DNA from: an uncultured Collinsella sp.
Lineage (GTDB): Bacteria > Actinomycetota > Coriobacteriia > Coriobacteriales > Coriobacteriaceae
NCBI GenBank assembly: GCA_902497065.1
Contig: CABVDH010000008.1
Location: forward strand, 15,480 to 79,479
Direction: 5' to 3'
Length of the DNA stretch: 64,000 nucleotides
Below the pieces are notes generated by a model. That model did not search any database. It had not been told where the DNA came from and saw nothing but the letters and a program-made list of their open reading frames with translations. The first letter of the stretch is position 1. Every line of letters starts with the position of its first letter. Below, piece by piece: positions 50,300-58,175 of this stretch. Both the position numbers and the translations under genes were made by a program.

Positions 50300-50770
50300 A
50301 TGAGCGGCGTCTACCAGCGAAACCGCGAGGTGTCCGAGTACAAGTTCTTCACGCAGGCCATCGCCATCCGCGTGGAGGTCAACAAGCTCATGGCCTCCTC
50401 GTCGGTCGTGCCGAAAGCCTACAGGCTGCTGAACGCAGTCCCCACGGTGGAGACCGCGCGCAGCATCGTATACAACGTCAACCGCGCCGACTGCTTCTAC
50501 CCCAACAGTTCGTTCAACGCACTTGAGCGCAAGCGTTACCTGACGCTGGCGATAGCCGACTGCGAGCAGCTGATGCTCGACATGCAGTGCCTCATGGACA
50601 TCGGCCTGCCCGTGAACGCCAACCGCTTCGAGGCGCTGGCGGGCATGGTCGAGGAGGAGATCAAACTGCTCAAGGGCGCGCGCAAGAACGTACGCGTCAC
50701 CGGCAAGAAGACGACCGACGAGCGCATAGCCGAGGCCGAGGCCGAGCTAGAGCGCCTGCGTTCGTTATAA
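50300..50770 (+). CDS. avd: DGR accessory variability determinant (Avd-like)
   Basis: 156 residues, highly helical (EYKFFTQAIAIRVEVNKLMA, FNALERKRYLTLAIADCEQL, FEALAGMVEEEIKLLKGARK), fitting the four-helix-bundle Avd family plus a charged C-terminal extension with E/A/R repeats. GGGAGGTGCC precedes ATG 50300. In Bordetella phage BPP-1 the same order (target, avd, TR, RT) occurs and Avd forms a pentamer that binds RT and RNA. Confidence 0.85.
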   Translation: MSGVYQRNREVSEYKFFTQAIAIRVEVNKLMASSSVVPKAYRLLNAVPTVETARSIVYNVNRADCFYPNSSFNALERKRYLTLAIADCEQLMLDMQCLMDIGLPVNANRFEALAGMVEEEIKLLKGARKNVRVTGKKTTDERIAEAEAELERLRSL

Positions 50771-50794
50771 TGGGCGGCGGTCCCGCCTTGTATA

Positions 50795-50922
50795 TCGGTA
50801 CAATTGGTGGCTGCGTTCCGTCATGGGTGGCTCCTCGTCCAACGTGTGCTACGTCAACAACAACGGCAATGCCAACTGCAATTCGGCGACGAACACCTGG
50901 GTTCGCCCCCGCCCCGGATTCC
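50795..50922 (+). repeat. DGR template repeat (TR)
   Basis: Located 25 bp after avd. 128 bp corresponding to VR; contains 24 adenines, clustered in AAC, AAT and ACN codons (50841-50895). The same (G/C)14 run is at 50904-50917; adenine 50918 opposes C50179 in VR. The RNA from this region is the template copied by the reverse transcriptase. Confidence 0.95.
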
Positions 50923-51134
50923 CTTACTGCCAGACCGAGTAGGCCAGCGGGCCGAAAGCAGAGCGCGGAGAGGAAGGAAGGCGCGACCATCGGGCGCGAG
51001 CCCGTAAATACGCACCCCGCGAGGGTGGCCGGACGCTGCTTGCATGGCGCGGCGCTCCGTGGCTTCGCCGCGTTTCATGGCCATACCTCAAGCGGCTGTC
51101 AGAGCCACATTGCAAGCCGTGCGGGGTGCCTTCT
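50923..51134 (+). ncRNA. TR-downstream spacer, probable part of the DGR RNA
   Basis: About 210 bp between TR and the reverse transcriptase start with several GC-rich inverted repeats (for example around 51017-51036 and 51047-51070) and no protein recognised. In BPP-1 the RNA flanking the TR is required for cDNA priming. Confidence 0.5.
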
Positions 51135-52364
51135 ATGAACTCGGAGCAAAGGCGGGCCGCACGCCGGAAGCGCCGCGAGGAGAAGCGCGCCAGGGCCAAG
51201 GCCGAGCGCGTCAAGGCGTGCACCCTTGAGACGGTGGCCGACCTCAACAGCCTGTGCAAGGCTTCCAAGCAGGCTGCGCGTGGCGTCATGTGGAAGGCCT
51301 CGACGCAGCGGTACATGAAGGACTACCTGCGAAACGCCGTGAAATCGCGCCAAGACCTTTTGGAGGGCCGCGACATATGCCGGGGTTTCATCCGCTTCGA
51401 CCTGTGGGAGCGCGGCAAGCTGCGCCACATCAGTGCAGTGCACTTCCCCGAGCGCGTGGTGCAGAAGTCGCTGTCCCAGAACGCCCTCGTGCCCGCGATA
51501 GTCCCCACGCTCGTATCCGCGAACTCCGCCAACATCAAGGGGCGCGGCACCGACTACGCCCTTAAGCTGCTCAAGCGCCACCTGGCCGACCACTGGCGGC
51601 GGCATGGGCGCGAGGGCTACATACTGCTGGGCGACTTCTCCGACTACTTCGCGCGCATTGCCCACGAGCCGGTCAAGCGGCAGGTGGCCGACGCGCTGCT
51701 CGACCCGCGCGTGGTCGCCCTTGAGCACCGCCTGATAGACGCGCAGGGCGAGGTCGGCCTGGGCCTGGGCAGCGAGCCAAACCAGATATGCGCGGTGGCG
51801 CACCCCAACCGCATCGACCACTACGTGGCCGAGATGCTGCGCCCCGAGGCCTACGGGCGCTACATGGACGACTTCTACCTGATCCACGAGTCCAAGGAGT
51901 ACCTGCAAGTGTGCCTTCTGCTGATAGAGCACGAGTGCGCGAAGCTCGGCATCGCGCTGAACCCGCGCAAGACCCGCGTGGTGAAGCTGTCGCGCGGCTT
52001 CACGTGGCTGAAGAAGCGCATCTTCTACACGGAGACGGGCCGCATAGTCGTGAAGCCGTGTCGAGACTCCATAACGCGGGAGCGCCGCAAGCTCAAGAAG
52101 ATGGCCCGCATGGTCGCCGATGGCGTCATGACCCCCGAGCAGGTGGAGCAGAGCTACCAGAGCTGGCGCGGCGGCATGGCGCATTTGGACGCGCACCGCA
52201 GCGTGCTGGCCATGGACGCGCTGTACCGCAGTCTGTTCGAAAACCTCGCGGGGGGGGTTGCTCAATGCAGCCAAACCCGGAAGGCGATTCGAGCGGAACG
52301 CCCTCGCCATAGCGGAAGGGCGGCAGCTCAAAACGGCGGCCTAGACAGGTCGGAAACGAAATAA
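51135..52364 (+). CDS. DGR reverse transcriptase
   Basis: 409 residues from ATG 51135 (an in-frame GTG at 51126 is possible). RT palm motif GRYMDDFYLIHESK with YMDD at 243-246; motif 4 reads LGLGSEPNQICAVAHPN, the DGR-type GxxxSQ position with Asn in place of Ser; FVRFDL-like RGFIRFDLWERGKL and LLGDFSDYFARI for motifs 1-3. Basic N-terminus. Presumed to copy TR RNA with adenine misincorporation into cDNA that replaces the VR. Confidence 0.92.
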   Translation: MNSEQRRAARRKRREEKRARAKAERVKACTLETVADLNSLCKASKQAARGVMWKASTQRYMKDYLRNAVKSRQDLLEGRDICRGFIRFDLWERGKLRHISAVHFPERVVQKSLSQNALVPAIVPTLVSANSANIKGRGTDYALKLLKRHLADHWRRHGREGYILLGDFSDYFARIAHEPVKRQVADALLDPRVVALEHRLIDAQGEVGLGLGSEPNQICAVAHPNRIDHYVAEMLRPEAYGRYMDDFYLIHESKEYLQVCLLLIEHECAKLGIALNPRKTRVVKLSRGFTWLKKRIFYTETGRIVVKPCRDSITRERRKLKKMARMVADGVMTPEQVEQSYQSWRGGMAHLDAHRSVLAMDALYRSLFENLAGGVAQCSQTRKAIRAERPRHSGRAAAQNGGLDRSETK

Positions 52365-52375
52365 CCAGCGTATTG

Positions 52376-52411
52376 AGGGCGTGCTGCGGCGCGCCTTCTT
52401 TTTTGCGCGCG
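52376..52411 (+). terminator. Possible terminator after reverse transcriptase gene
   Basis: GGGCGTGC...GGCGCGCC stem with imperfect pairing followed by TTCTTTTTT; modest quality. Confidence 0.5.
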
Positions 52412-52481
52412 TTCAGGAAGCTCGGCAATCTCACGGCGCTAATACGATGGCGGCACATCCCCCGACACGAAAGGAGTCCGC

Positions 52482-52802
52482 ATGGACACTGAGGAGAAGC
52501 GTCCCGACACCGTGGACGACGGCACGCAGGCCGAGGTGAACGCGCTGCGAAACCTGCTCTCGCAGCTGGGCGACCCCGACGCGGCCCATGAGGCGGGCGT
52601 CATCGACGACGACCTGCACATCGAGCAGAAGGCCAAGAAGATGGCCTATACGGCGGCGCTCGCCGCCTACGACAGAGGCGAGACGCCCGACGTGCCGGCG
52701 CTGCTCGGCCAGATGCGCGAGCAGGCGTCGAAGCCGACGCAGACCGAGCAGAACACGGCGAACATCGACTACCTGCTCATGACGGTCGGAGGTGACCAGT
52801 AA
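52482..52802 (+). CDS. Phage hypothetical protein
   Basis: 106 residues, acidic and helical (MAYTAALAAYDRGETPDVPA). GAAAGGAGTCC precedes the ATG, and the stop is joined to the XkdX-like start. Common position of a small tail-lysis junction protein; family not recognised. Confidence 0.65.
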   Translation: MDTEEKRPDTVDDGTQAEVNALRNLLSQLGDPDAAHEAGVIDDDLHIEQKAKKMAYTAALAAYDRGETPDVPALLGQMREQASKPTQTEQNTANIDYLLMTVGGDQ

Positions 52803-52969
52803 TGCCGACGAAGAAGACCGAAGAGCATTCCGAGCACTTCGCGCTCGTCAAGAAGTACTACGACCGACCTCTTTGGAGTAAGGCGCGAGTGCATAAGGCC
52901 GTCAAGTGCAAGTGGATCACCGCCGACGAGTACAAGGAGATCACCGGCGAGGAGTACACGGCCGAATAG
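52802..52969 (+). CDS. XkdX-family small protein
   Basis: 55 residues. HFALVKKYYDRPLWSKARVH, KAVKCKWITADEYKEITGEE reproduces the XkdX consensus (YY..LW....V..AV..GWIT..EY.EITGE.Y). XkdX proteins lie between tail fibre and holin genes in many Gram-positive phages; function unclear. Confidence 0.85.
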   Translation: MPTKKTEEHSEHFALVKKYYDRPLWSKARVHKAVKCKWITADEYKEITGEEYTAE

Positions 52970-52989
52970 GCGGAAGGAGGGCGCCCAGG

Positions 52990-53403
52990 ATGGAAGTGCT
53001 CAAACTTTTTGCGCCTTACGGACCGGCTTGGCTTGGAGGCGTGCTCCTGACGCTCGTTGCGCTCTACTTCGGGAGACAGTTTCTCGAGGAGTACAAACGC
53101 CAAAACCAGCGGAAGGGCGAGCTCGACCTGAAACGCGAGGAGCGCAAGCAGGCCGAAGTCGACGAGAGGGCGCAGCGCGACCGCGAGCGGTCCCAAATGG
53201 AGGGGCGCATCGCCGCCCAGATGGAGCGCAGCAACACCCTGATTGAAGGAATGAAAACGCTCATGGAGTCGGTTGTCGCGTCAAATGACGTCCTTCACGC
53301 AGACTTGGTCAACAGCCAGGCGCGCAGCCAGGGCATGGCAGAGAAGGTCGACCATATCTACGACCGAGTCGACCTCATGTACAACAAGGAGACAGGGAGA
53401 TAG
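52990..53403 (+). CDS. Membrane-anchored coiled-coil protein near holin
   Basis: 137 residues from ATG 52990. One N-terminal membrane segment (GPAWLGGVLLTLVALYFGRQ) then a long charged coiled coil. Such proteins next to holins may be second holin-like or spanin-like parts; not proven. Confidence 0.7.
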   Translation: MEVLKLFAPYGPAWLGGVLLTLVALYFGRQFLEEYKRQNQRKGELDLKREERKQAEVDERAQRDRERSQMEGRIAAQMERSNTLIEGMKTLMESVVASNDVLHADLVNSQARSQGMAEKVDHIYDRVDLMYNKETGR

Positions 53404-53405
53404 AG

Positions 53406-53714
53406 ATGACTGATATACAGGCAGGGCTCACGGTGCTGACCGTCCTCGTGGTGCCCTATATCGTGCAGGCTATCAAGACGAAGGCTATGACTGGCAATGT
53501 TGCCCGCTGGACGGCCATTGCAGTATCGGCGCTGTGCGGCGCATTGACGGCCATGGCCGGGGGTATGCCGACTGACCCCACGGCGTGGGTTACGTCCATC
53601 TTCGCCGCGGTAGGCGGCGTGCAGGTGGCCTACGCCGCCTTCAAGAGCGTTGGCGTTACCGACAAGTGGCTCGACGCGCTCTTGGCACTCGGCGACGTGA
53701 AGAAGGAGGGCTAG
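53406..53714 (+). CDS. Holin
   Basis: 102 residues with three hydrophobic segments (LTVLTVLVVPYIVQAI; WTAIAVSALCGALTAMAG; WVTSIFAAVGGVQVAYAAF) and a charged tail (DKWLDALLALGDVKKEG). Two bases after the previous gene and directly before the endolysin: standard lysis cassette. Confidence 0.85.
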   Translation: MTDIQAGLTVLTVLVVPYIVQAIKTKAMTGNVARWTAIAVSALCGALTAMAGGMPTDPTAWVTSIFAAVGGVQVAYAAFKSVGVTDKWLDALLALGDVKKEG

Positions 53715-53716
53715 AC

Positions 53717-53776
53717 ATGGATGACGAGACCTTTGAAGAGCTTAACGACGGAAGGGGCGACGATGACGAAGAGTAG
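53717..53776 (+). CDS. Possible 19-residue acidic peptide
   Basis: MDDETFEELNDGRGDDDEE from ATG 53717, two bases after the holin stop and overlapping the endolysin start by 14 bases; AAGGAGG upstream. May simply be a leader that couples endolysin translation. Confidence 0.4.
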   Translation: MDDETFEELNDGRGDDDEE

Positions 53777-54824
53777 CCTCTGCACCTACGCCAACATCAC
53801 TGGCAACCGCAACAGCGGGCGTTCGGGCAATCGCGTTTGCAAGATCACGCCGCACTACATGGCGGCCCATTGGACGGGCAGGCAGTGCGCCGACTACTTC
53901 GCAGCGACCGCGCGCCAGGCAAGCTCGAACTACTGCATCGGCTACGACGGCGACATCGCCATGAGCGTGGACGAGGGCGACCGCGCCTGGACTTCCGCTA
54001 GCAAGTGGAACGACGACCGCGCCATCACGATCGAGTGCGCGAACAACGCAGACTCCTCGCTCACCGACGCCACGTGGGCCGCGCTCGTCAACTTGTGCGC
54101 CGACATCTGCCGCCGCTACGGATTCCGCCTCGCATACGACGGAACGCGAAACGCCACGCTCACCGAGCACCGCATGTTCTCCTCGACCGATTGCCCCGGC
54201 GCGTGGCTGCATGCCCGCATGGATCAGCTCGCATCCGAGGTGAACGCGATTCTCGACGGCGGCAGCGCCCCGACCGTCCCGCCATCGGTACCGGCAGAGC
54301 AGCCGAGCGCCACCGGCAAGGAGGGTACAGGCTTCAACGGAACCTACCGCTGCACAGTCGATTGTCTGAACGTCAGAGACGCGCCGGCGCTTTCAGGCTC
54401 CGTGGTAGCCTCCTACGGCAAGGGCGAGACGGTCAACCTCGATGACTGGTATTGCATCGCGGACGGCTACGTGTGGGGACGCTACACCAGCGACAGCGGT
54501 CATACTCGCTACATCGCCGTCGGCAAGCCCACGGGAGGCTACGACCCGAACGACTACCTCGTGTGCGTCGGCACCGCGCAGGCGCAGACCAGCAACTCGG
54601 CGGGAACGTACCGCATCTGCGTCGATGCCCTGAACGTGCGCTCCGGTGCTGGCACCGGCTACTCGACCGTCGCAACCTACCATCGCGGGGAGACTGTGAC
54701 GCTCGACGGCACGTTCGCATCGGCCGACGGCTACGTTTGGGGCCGCTATACGGGCGGTTCCGGCTACAAGCGCTGGATCGCCGTGGAAACCGCCTCCGGC
54801 GAGAAGTACGCAGAGAAGGTGTAG
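53763..54824 (+). CDS. Endolysin: N-acetylmuramoyl-L-alanine amidase with two SH3b domains
   Basis: 353 residues from ATG 53763. Amidase_2 domain ~1-165 (KITPHYMAAHWTGRQCADYF, YCIGYDGDIAMSVDEGDRAW, LTEHRMFSSTDCPGAWLHAR: zinc His/Cys residues). Linker, then two SH3b-like repeats (~190-265, ~275-350; YRCTVDCLNVRDAPALSGSV and YRICVDALNVRSGAGTGYST). Cuts the peptidoglycan amide bond for lysis, released by the holin. Confidence 0.92.
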   Translation: MTKSSLCTYANITGNRNSGRSGNRVCKITPHYMAAHWTGRQCADYFAATARQASSNYCIGYDGDIAMSVDEGDRAWTSASKWNDDRAITIECANNADSSLTDATWAALVNLCADICRRYGFRLAYDGTRNATLTEHRMFSSTDCPGAWLHARMDQLASEVNAILDGGSAPTVPPSVPAEQPSATGKEGTGFNGTYRCTVDCLNVRDAPALSGSVVASYGKGETVNLDDWYCIADGYVWGRYTSDSGHTRYIAVGKPTGGYDPNDYLVCVGTAQAQTSNSAGTYRICVDALNVRSGAGTGYSTVATYHRGETVTLDGTFASADGYVWGRYTGGSGYKRWIAVETASGEKYAEKV

Positions 54825-54827
54825 GCG

Positions 54828-55139
54828 ATGCCGTACCCAAGCCCTGCCGACGAAGACCGCAACGGCGGGTGCGGCCCGCTTGTGGCGGCGGTGATCCTGC
54901 TGCTCATCGTGTTTGCCGCCGCCTCGTGCGCCAGGCAGGCCATGGGGGCGCAGGACATGACGGTATCGCCCGCGCGAACCGATGGCCCGATTTACGATTT
55001 GCCGGATGGCGTGCATCAGGAAATCGTGTGCGATAAGCTCAACCGCGAGTACCTTCTGCTCACGACAGACGAGGGCGGCGTGTACCTCATGCCGTACCTC
55101 GACGAGCACGGTGACCAGGCGATTATGCCGCAAGCCTAG
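54828..55139 (+). CDS. Lipoprotein-like protein at the phage right end
   Basis: 103 residues. Hydrophobic segment ending in a lipobox-like LIVFAAASCARQ. Remainder includes EIVCDKLNREYLLLTTDEGG, VYLMPYLDEHGD, similar in style to DUF6440 small proteins. Three bases after the endolysin. Could be a lysis accessory (spanin-like) or a surface lipoprotein made by the lysogen. Confidence 0.65.
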   Translation: MPYPSPADEDRNGGCGPLVAAVILLLIVFAAASCARQAMGAQDMTVSPARTDGPIYDLPDGVHQEIVCDKLNREYLLLTTDEGGVYLMPYLDEHGDQAIMPQA

Positions 55140-55206
55140 TGCGTGGTATCCTAAGAAGAACGATCGTCCCGAACGAGCAGATCTCGGTTCGAGAAGTTGT
55201 TCGAAC

Positions 55207-55217
55207 GGGGCACCATT
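55207..55217. other. attR core
   Basis: GGGGCACCATT identical to attL core 13440-13450. Beyond it lies TAAATTAAGAAG and the hairpin that would follow tRNA-Glu in an uninfected chromosome. Confidence 0.75.
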
Positions 55218-55226
55218 TAAATTAAG

Positions 55227-55258
55227 AAGCCCGTTACCCCCGCGGTGACGGGCTTTTT
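55227..55258 (+). terminator. Original tRNA-Glu terminator displaced by prophage
   Basis: AAGCCCGTTACC (55227-55238) and GGTGACGGGCTT (55244-55255) form a stem (one G-U) followed by TTT. In the uninfected arrangement it would lie about 20 bp after tRNA-Glu. Confidence 0.8.
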
Positions 55259-55335
55259 GCTACCGATATGCCGGGATTCGAACCCGGCAGGGTGCGGATC
55301 CCGGCATCATCGCAAGGCCTGTGGTCAAAAAATGG

Positions 55336-55524
55336 CAAATATGAGTACTGTTACCATTTTAGTTACAGAGATTTCATGCCTTCAGAAGGCGATTTAGCCG
55401 TCAGGCGTCCTACGGCGGAAAAATTGCAGACGTTTATCGGCTAAGTACTTGGGCATATGTTGCGTAACACTACATATTTTGCAAATAAATAATGTTACAG
55501 GACTTGTGACAGTACTCATATTTG
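55336..55524. repeat. Long inverted repeat, MITE-like
   Basis: CAAATATGAGTACTGT (55336-55351) and its exact reverse complement ACAGTACTCATATTTG (55509-55524), with imperfect extension outward (CAAAAAA and flanks) and inward; ~190 bp span, AT-richer interior than its neighbours. It lies in the 440-bp gap between attR and glnA with no gene recognised. Confidence 0.75.
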
Positions 55525-55597
55525 ACGTTTTTTGCCCATAGCCCTTTATACCTAGGCAAATCGGCGGCAAAACGGGCTTCAAAGCGTCCTTCGCAAA

Positions 55598-55631
55598 CAA
55601 AAACCGGGGCCCGCATGATGCGGACCCCGGC
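55598..55631 (-). terminator. Terminator of glutamine synthetase gene
   Basis: CCGGGGCCCGCAT/ATGCGGACCCCGG (one mismatch), leftward run TTTTTGTTTG follows. Confidence 0.85.
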
Positions 55632-55661
55632 TCAATACCGTGACGATATGTCAGTTACGCC

Positions 55662-57749
55662 CTACACGTAGAACAGGATGTCGTCGTAGGTCGGGACCGG
55701 CCAGTAGTCGGCTGCCACGATCTCCTCCATGGCGTCCACGGCGGCACGCAGCGCATCCATAGCGGGAACGACCTCGTGCGCGTACACGTTGGCCTGCTCC
55801 TGGCCATCGAGGGCCTCAGCCTTCTGATGCACGGCGTCAAGCGCCTTGATGGAGTCGTTGATGGTGGTGATACCGTTGCAGAGCTTGTTGAGCGTGTTCT
55901 GCTCGCACTGCATGGCGGCCTCGGCACCGGCGGCACGAATAGTCTCAAGGCCCTTAGCGACCTTGGTGGCATAGGCGGTAATGACCGGGCGATAGGTACG
56001 ACGCGCCTCGCGAACCATCGTGGTGGCCTCGATGTTCATGAGCTTGTTGTACTTCTCGAGCTTGCAGTCGTAGCGGCACTGAGCCTCGGCCTTGGTCAGG
56101 ACACCCGTCTCCTCAAAGAGTGCGATGGCCTTATCGGAAACAAAGGCGGGCAGGGCGTCGGCCGTGGTCTTGTTGTTGGCAAGACCACGCTTCTCGGCCT
56201 CAACGGGCCACTCATCGGAGTAGCCGTCACCGGAGAACAGGATGCGCTGGTGGTCGGTCAGGACCTTCTTGCAGTACTCGAGCGCAGCGTCCTGGAACTC
56301 ATCCTCGGGCGTACCCTCAAGCGCGTCGGCGAAGGACTTGAGCGACTTGGCCACGGCGGCATCGAGCACCAGGTTGGAGTCGGAAACGTTCTGCTCGGAG
56401 CCGCAGGCACGGAACTCAAACTTGTTGCCGGTGAAGGCGAACGGGGAGGTGCGGTTGCGGTCGGTGTTGTCCTGCATCAGTTTGGGCAGGGTATCGGCGC
56501 CCAGGTCGAGCACGCCGCGCGTGGCATGGACGGAAGCCTTGCCATCGATGATCTTCTCGACGACCTCGGTAAGCTGGTCGCCCAGGAAGATGGACATAAT
56601 CGCCGGAGGAGCCTCGTTGGCGCCCAGACGATGATCGTTGCCGGCCGAGGCAACGGAGGCACGCAGAAGCTCCTGATAGTTATCGACGGCCTCGATCACC
56701 GCGGTGAGGAAGACGATGAACTGCAGGTTGTCGAGCGGGGTGTCGCCCGGGTCGAGCAGATTCTCGGATTCGGTGCCAAGCGACCAGTTGTTGTGCTTGC
56801 CCGAACCGTTAATGCCCTCGAAGGGCTTCTCGTGCAGCAGGCAGACCAAGTCATGGCGGGAGGCGATGAGCTTCATCTTCTCCATCATGACCAGATTCTG
56901 GTCGATGGCCTCGTTGACTTCGCCATAGACGGGGGCAAGCTCATGCTGGCAGGGAGCAACCTCGTTGTGCTTGGTCTTGGCGGGAATGCCAAGCGCCCAC
57001 AGCTCATCGTCCAGATCCTTCATATAGGCCGAGACGGTGGGGCGGATAGCGCCAAAGTAGTGCTCCTCGAGCTCCTGGCCCTTGCAGGGAGCGGCGCCAA
57101 AGAGGGTGCGGCCGGTAATGACCAGGTCCTTGCGCTTGCGGTAGGCGTCCTTCTTGATCAGGAAGTACTCCTGCTCGTCGCCCACGGAAGGAACGACCTT
57201 CTTGGGGGTCTTGCCAAACAGCGCCAAAACGCGCTTAGACTCACGCGAGAGCGCGGTCATGGAGCGCAGCAGCGGGGTCTTCTTGTCCAGGGCCTCGCCC
57301 GTGTAGGAGCAGAAAGCCGTGGGGATGCACAGGACGTCGTCCTTGATAAAGGCGGGGCTAGTGGGATCCCAAGCGGTGTAGCCACGGGCCTCGAAGGTGG
57401 CGCGCAGGCCGCCGTTGGGGAAGCTCGAGGCATCGGGCTCGCCCTGGATGAGGTTCTTGCCCGTAAACTTGGTAATGGCGGTGCCGTCGTGGTTGGGCTC
57501 CAGGAAGCTGTCGTGCTTCTCGGAAGTAATGCCCGAAAGCGGCTGGAACCAGTGCGCGTAGTGCGTCGCGCCCTTGGAGATGGCCCAGACCTTCATGGCA
57601 TGGGCAACGGCGTTGGCCACATCCAGGTCGAGCGGCTCACCGCCCTCGAGGGTTGCAGCAAGGCGCTTCCAAATGTCCTTGGGGAGGTAGTCCTTCATGA
57701 CTTCCTCAGAGAACACCATGGTCCCGAAGCGGTCAGTAAGATCGGCCAT
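55662..57749 (-). CDS. glnN: Glutamine synthetase type III
   Basis: 695 residues from ATG 57749 ([20 protein letters not shown]), with GAAGGGAG upstream. Type III features: [20 protein letters not shown], the [20 protein letters not shown] metal/ATP region, [20 protein letters not shown] and the characteristic length near 700. Makes glutamine from glutamate and ammonia with ATP. Monocistronic, with own terminator and a 425-bp upstream gap. Confidence 0.94.
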   Translation of the reverse strand: MADLTDRFGTMVFSEEVMKDYLPKDIWKRLAATLEGGEPLDLDVANAVAHAMKVWAISKGATHYAHWFQPLSGITSEKHDSFLEPNHDGTAITKFTGKNLIQGEPDASSFPNGGLRATFEARGYTAWDPTSPAFIKDDVLCIPTAFCSYTGEALDKKTPLLRSMTALSRESKRVLALFGKTPKKVVPSVGDEQEYFLIKKDAYRKRKDLVITGRTLFGAAPCKGQELEEHYFGAIRPTVSAYMKDLDDELWALGIPAKTKHNEVAPCQHELAPVYGEVNEAIDQNLVMMEKMKLIASRHDLVCLLHEKPFEGINGSGKHNNWSLGTESENLLDPGDTPLDNLQFIVFLTAVIEAVDNYQELLRASVASAGNDHRLGANEAPPAIMSIFLGDQLTEVVEKIIDGKASVHATRGVLDLGADTLPKLMQDNTDRNRTSPFAFTGNKFEFRACGSEQNVSDSNLVLDAAVAKSLKSFADALEGTPEDEFQDAALEYCKKVLTDHQRILFSGDGYSDEWPVEAEKRGLANNKTTADALPAFVSDKAIALFEETGVLTKAEAQCRYDCKLEKYNKLMNIEATTMVREARRTYRPVITAYATKVAKGLETIRAAGAEAAMQCEQNTLNKLCNGITTINDSIKALDAVHQKAEALDGQEQANVYAHEVVPAMDALRAAVDAMEEIVAADYWPVPTYDDILFYV

Positions 57750-58175
57750 ACGGAACTCCCTTCGTATCGGCACCGCGTGAGAAGCGGTGTTGATTACTAA
57801 CGAACGAGTCATAGCTTAGACTCGCCGTGTTTCCGCGACATTACCGTTATGTTGCTGTCGCGAAACCAATCAATGAGGTTACCCTATCGAGGCGGCGTTG
57901 CCACCCTCAACAGCCAATCAACTGTATAAATAGCAGACCTCTCCCCATGGTTTAAGGGTAGTCAATTTGGGATGGAGCTCTATTAACTGGTATTTTGCAT
58001 CAGATACCAGTCTTTATAGTCCGTGCCTAGATTAGCCGCTCTGTTATAGAGAAAGCCGATAGCAAGGCATCTTTGATTGGTATCCCCGAATAACGAGTGA
58101 AACTCCACCGTGACACAGTGGTGCTGTAGAATCCTTACAACACATCACACTATTACGTATCTAGAGGAGCACGAT
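57750..58175. promoter_or_regulatory. Divergent control region between glnN and metF
   Basis: 426 bp holding both promoters. One hairpin ACTGGTAT (57986-57993)/ATACCAGT (58004-58011) lies about 165 bp upstream of metF; no T run and no riboswitch I can recognise. No ORF supported. Confidence 0.5.

Noticed and set aside
55262..55310. tRNA-like T-arm (GCCGGGTTCGAATCCCGGC on the minus strand) after attR
   Set aside because: No matching acceptor or anticodon arm is found; it may be a tRNA remnant but cannot be called a tRNA gene.
55776..57800. 674-codon open frame antisense to glutamine synthetase
   Set aside because: Shadow of glnN; no domain recognisable.
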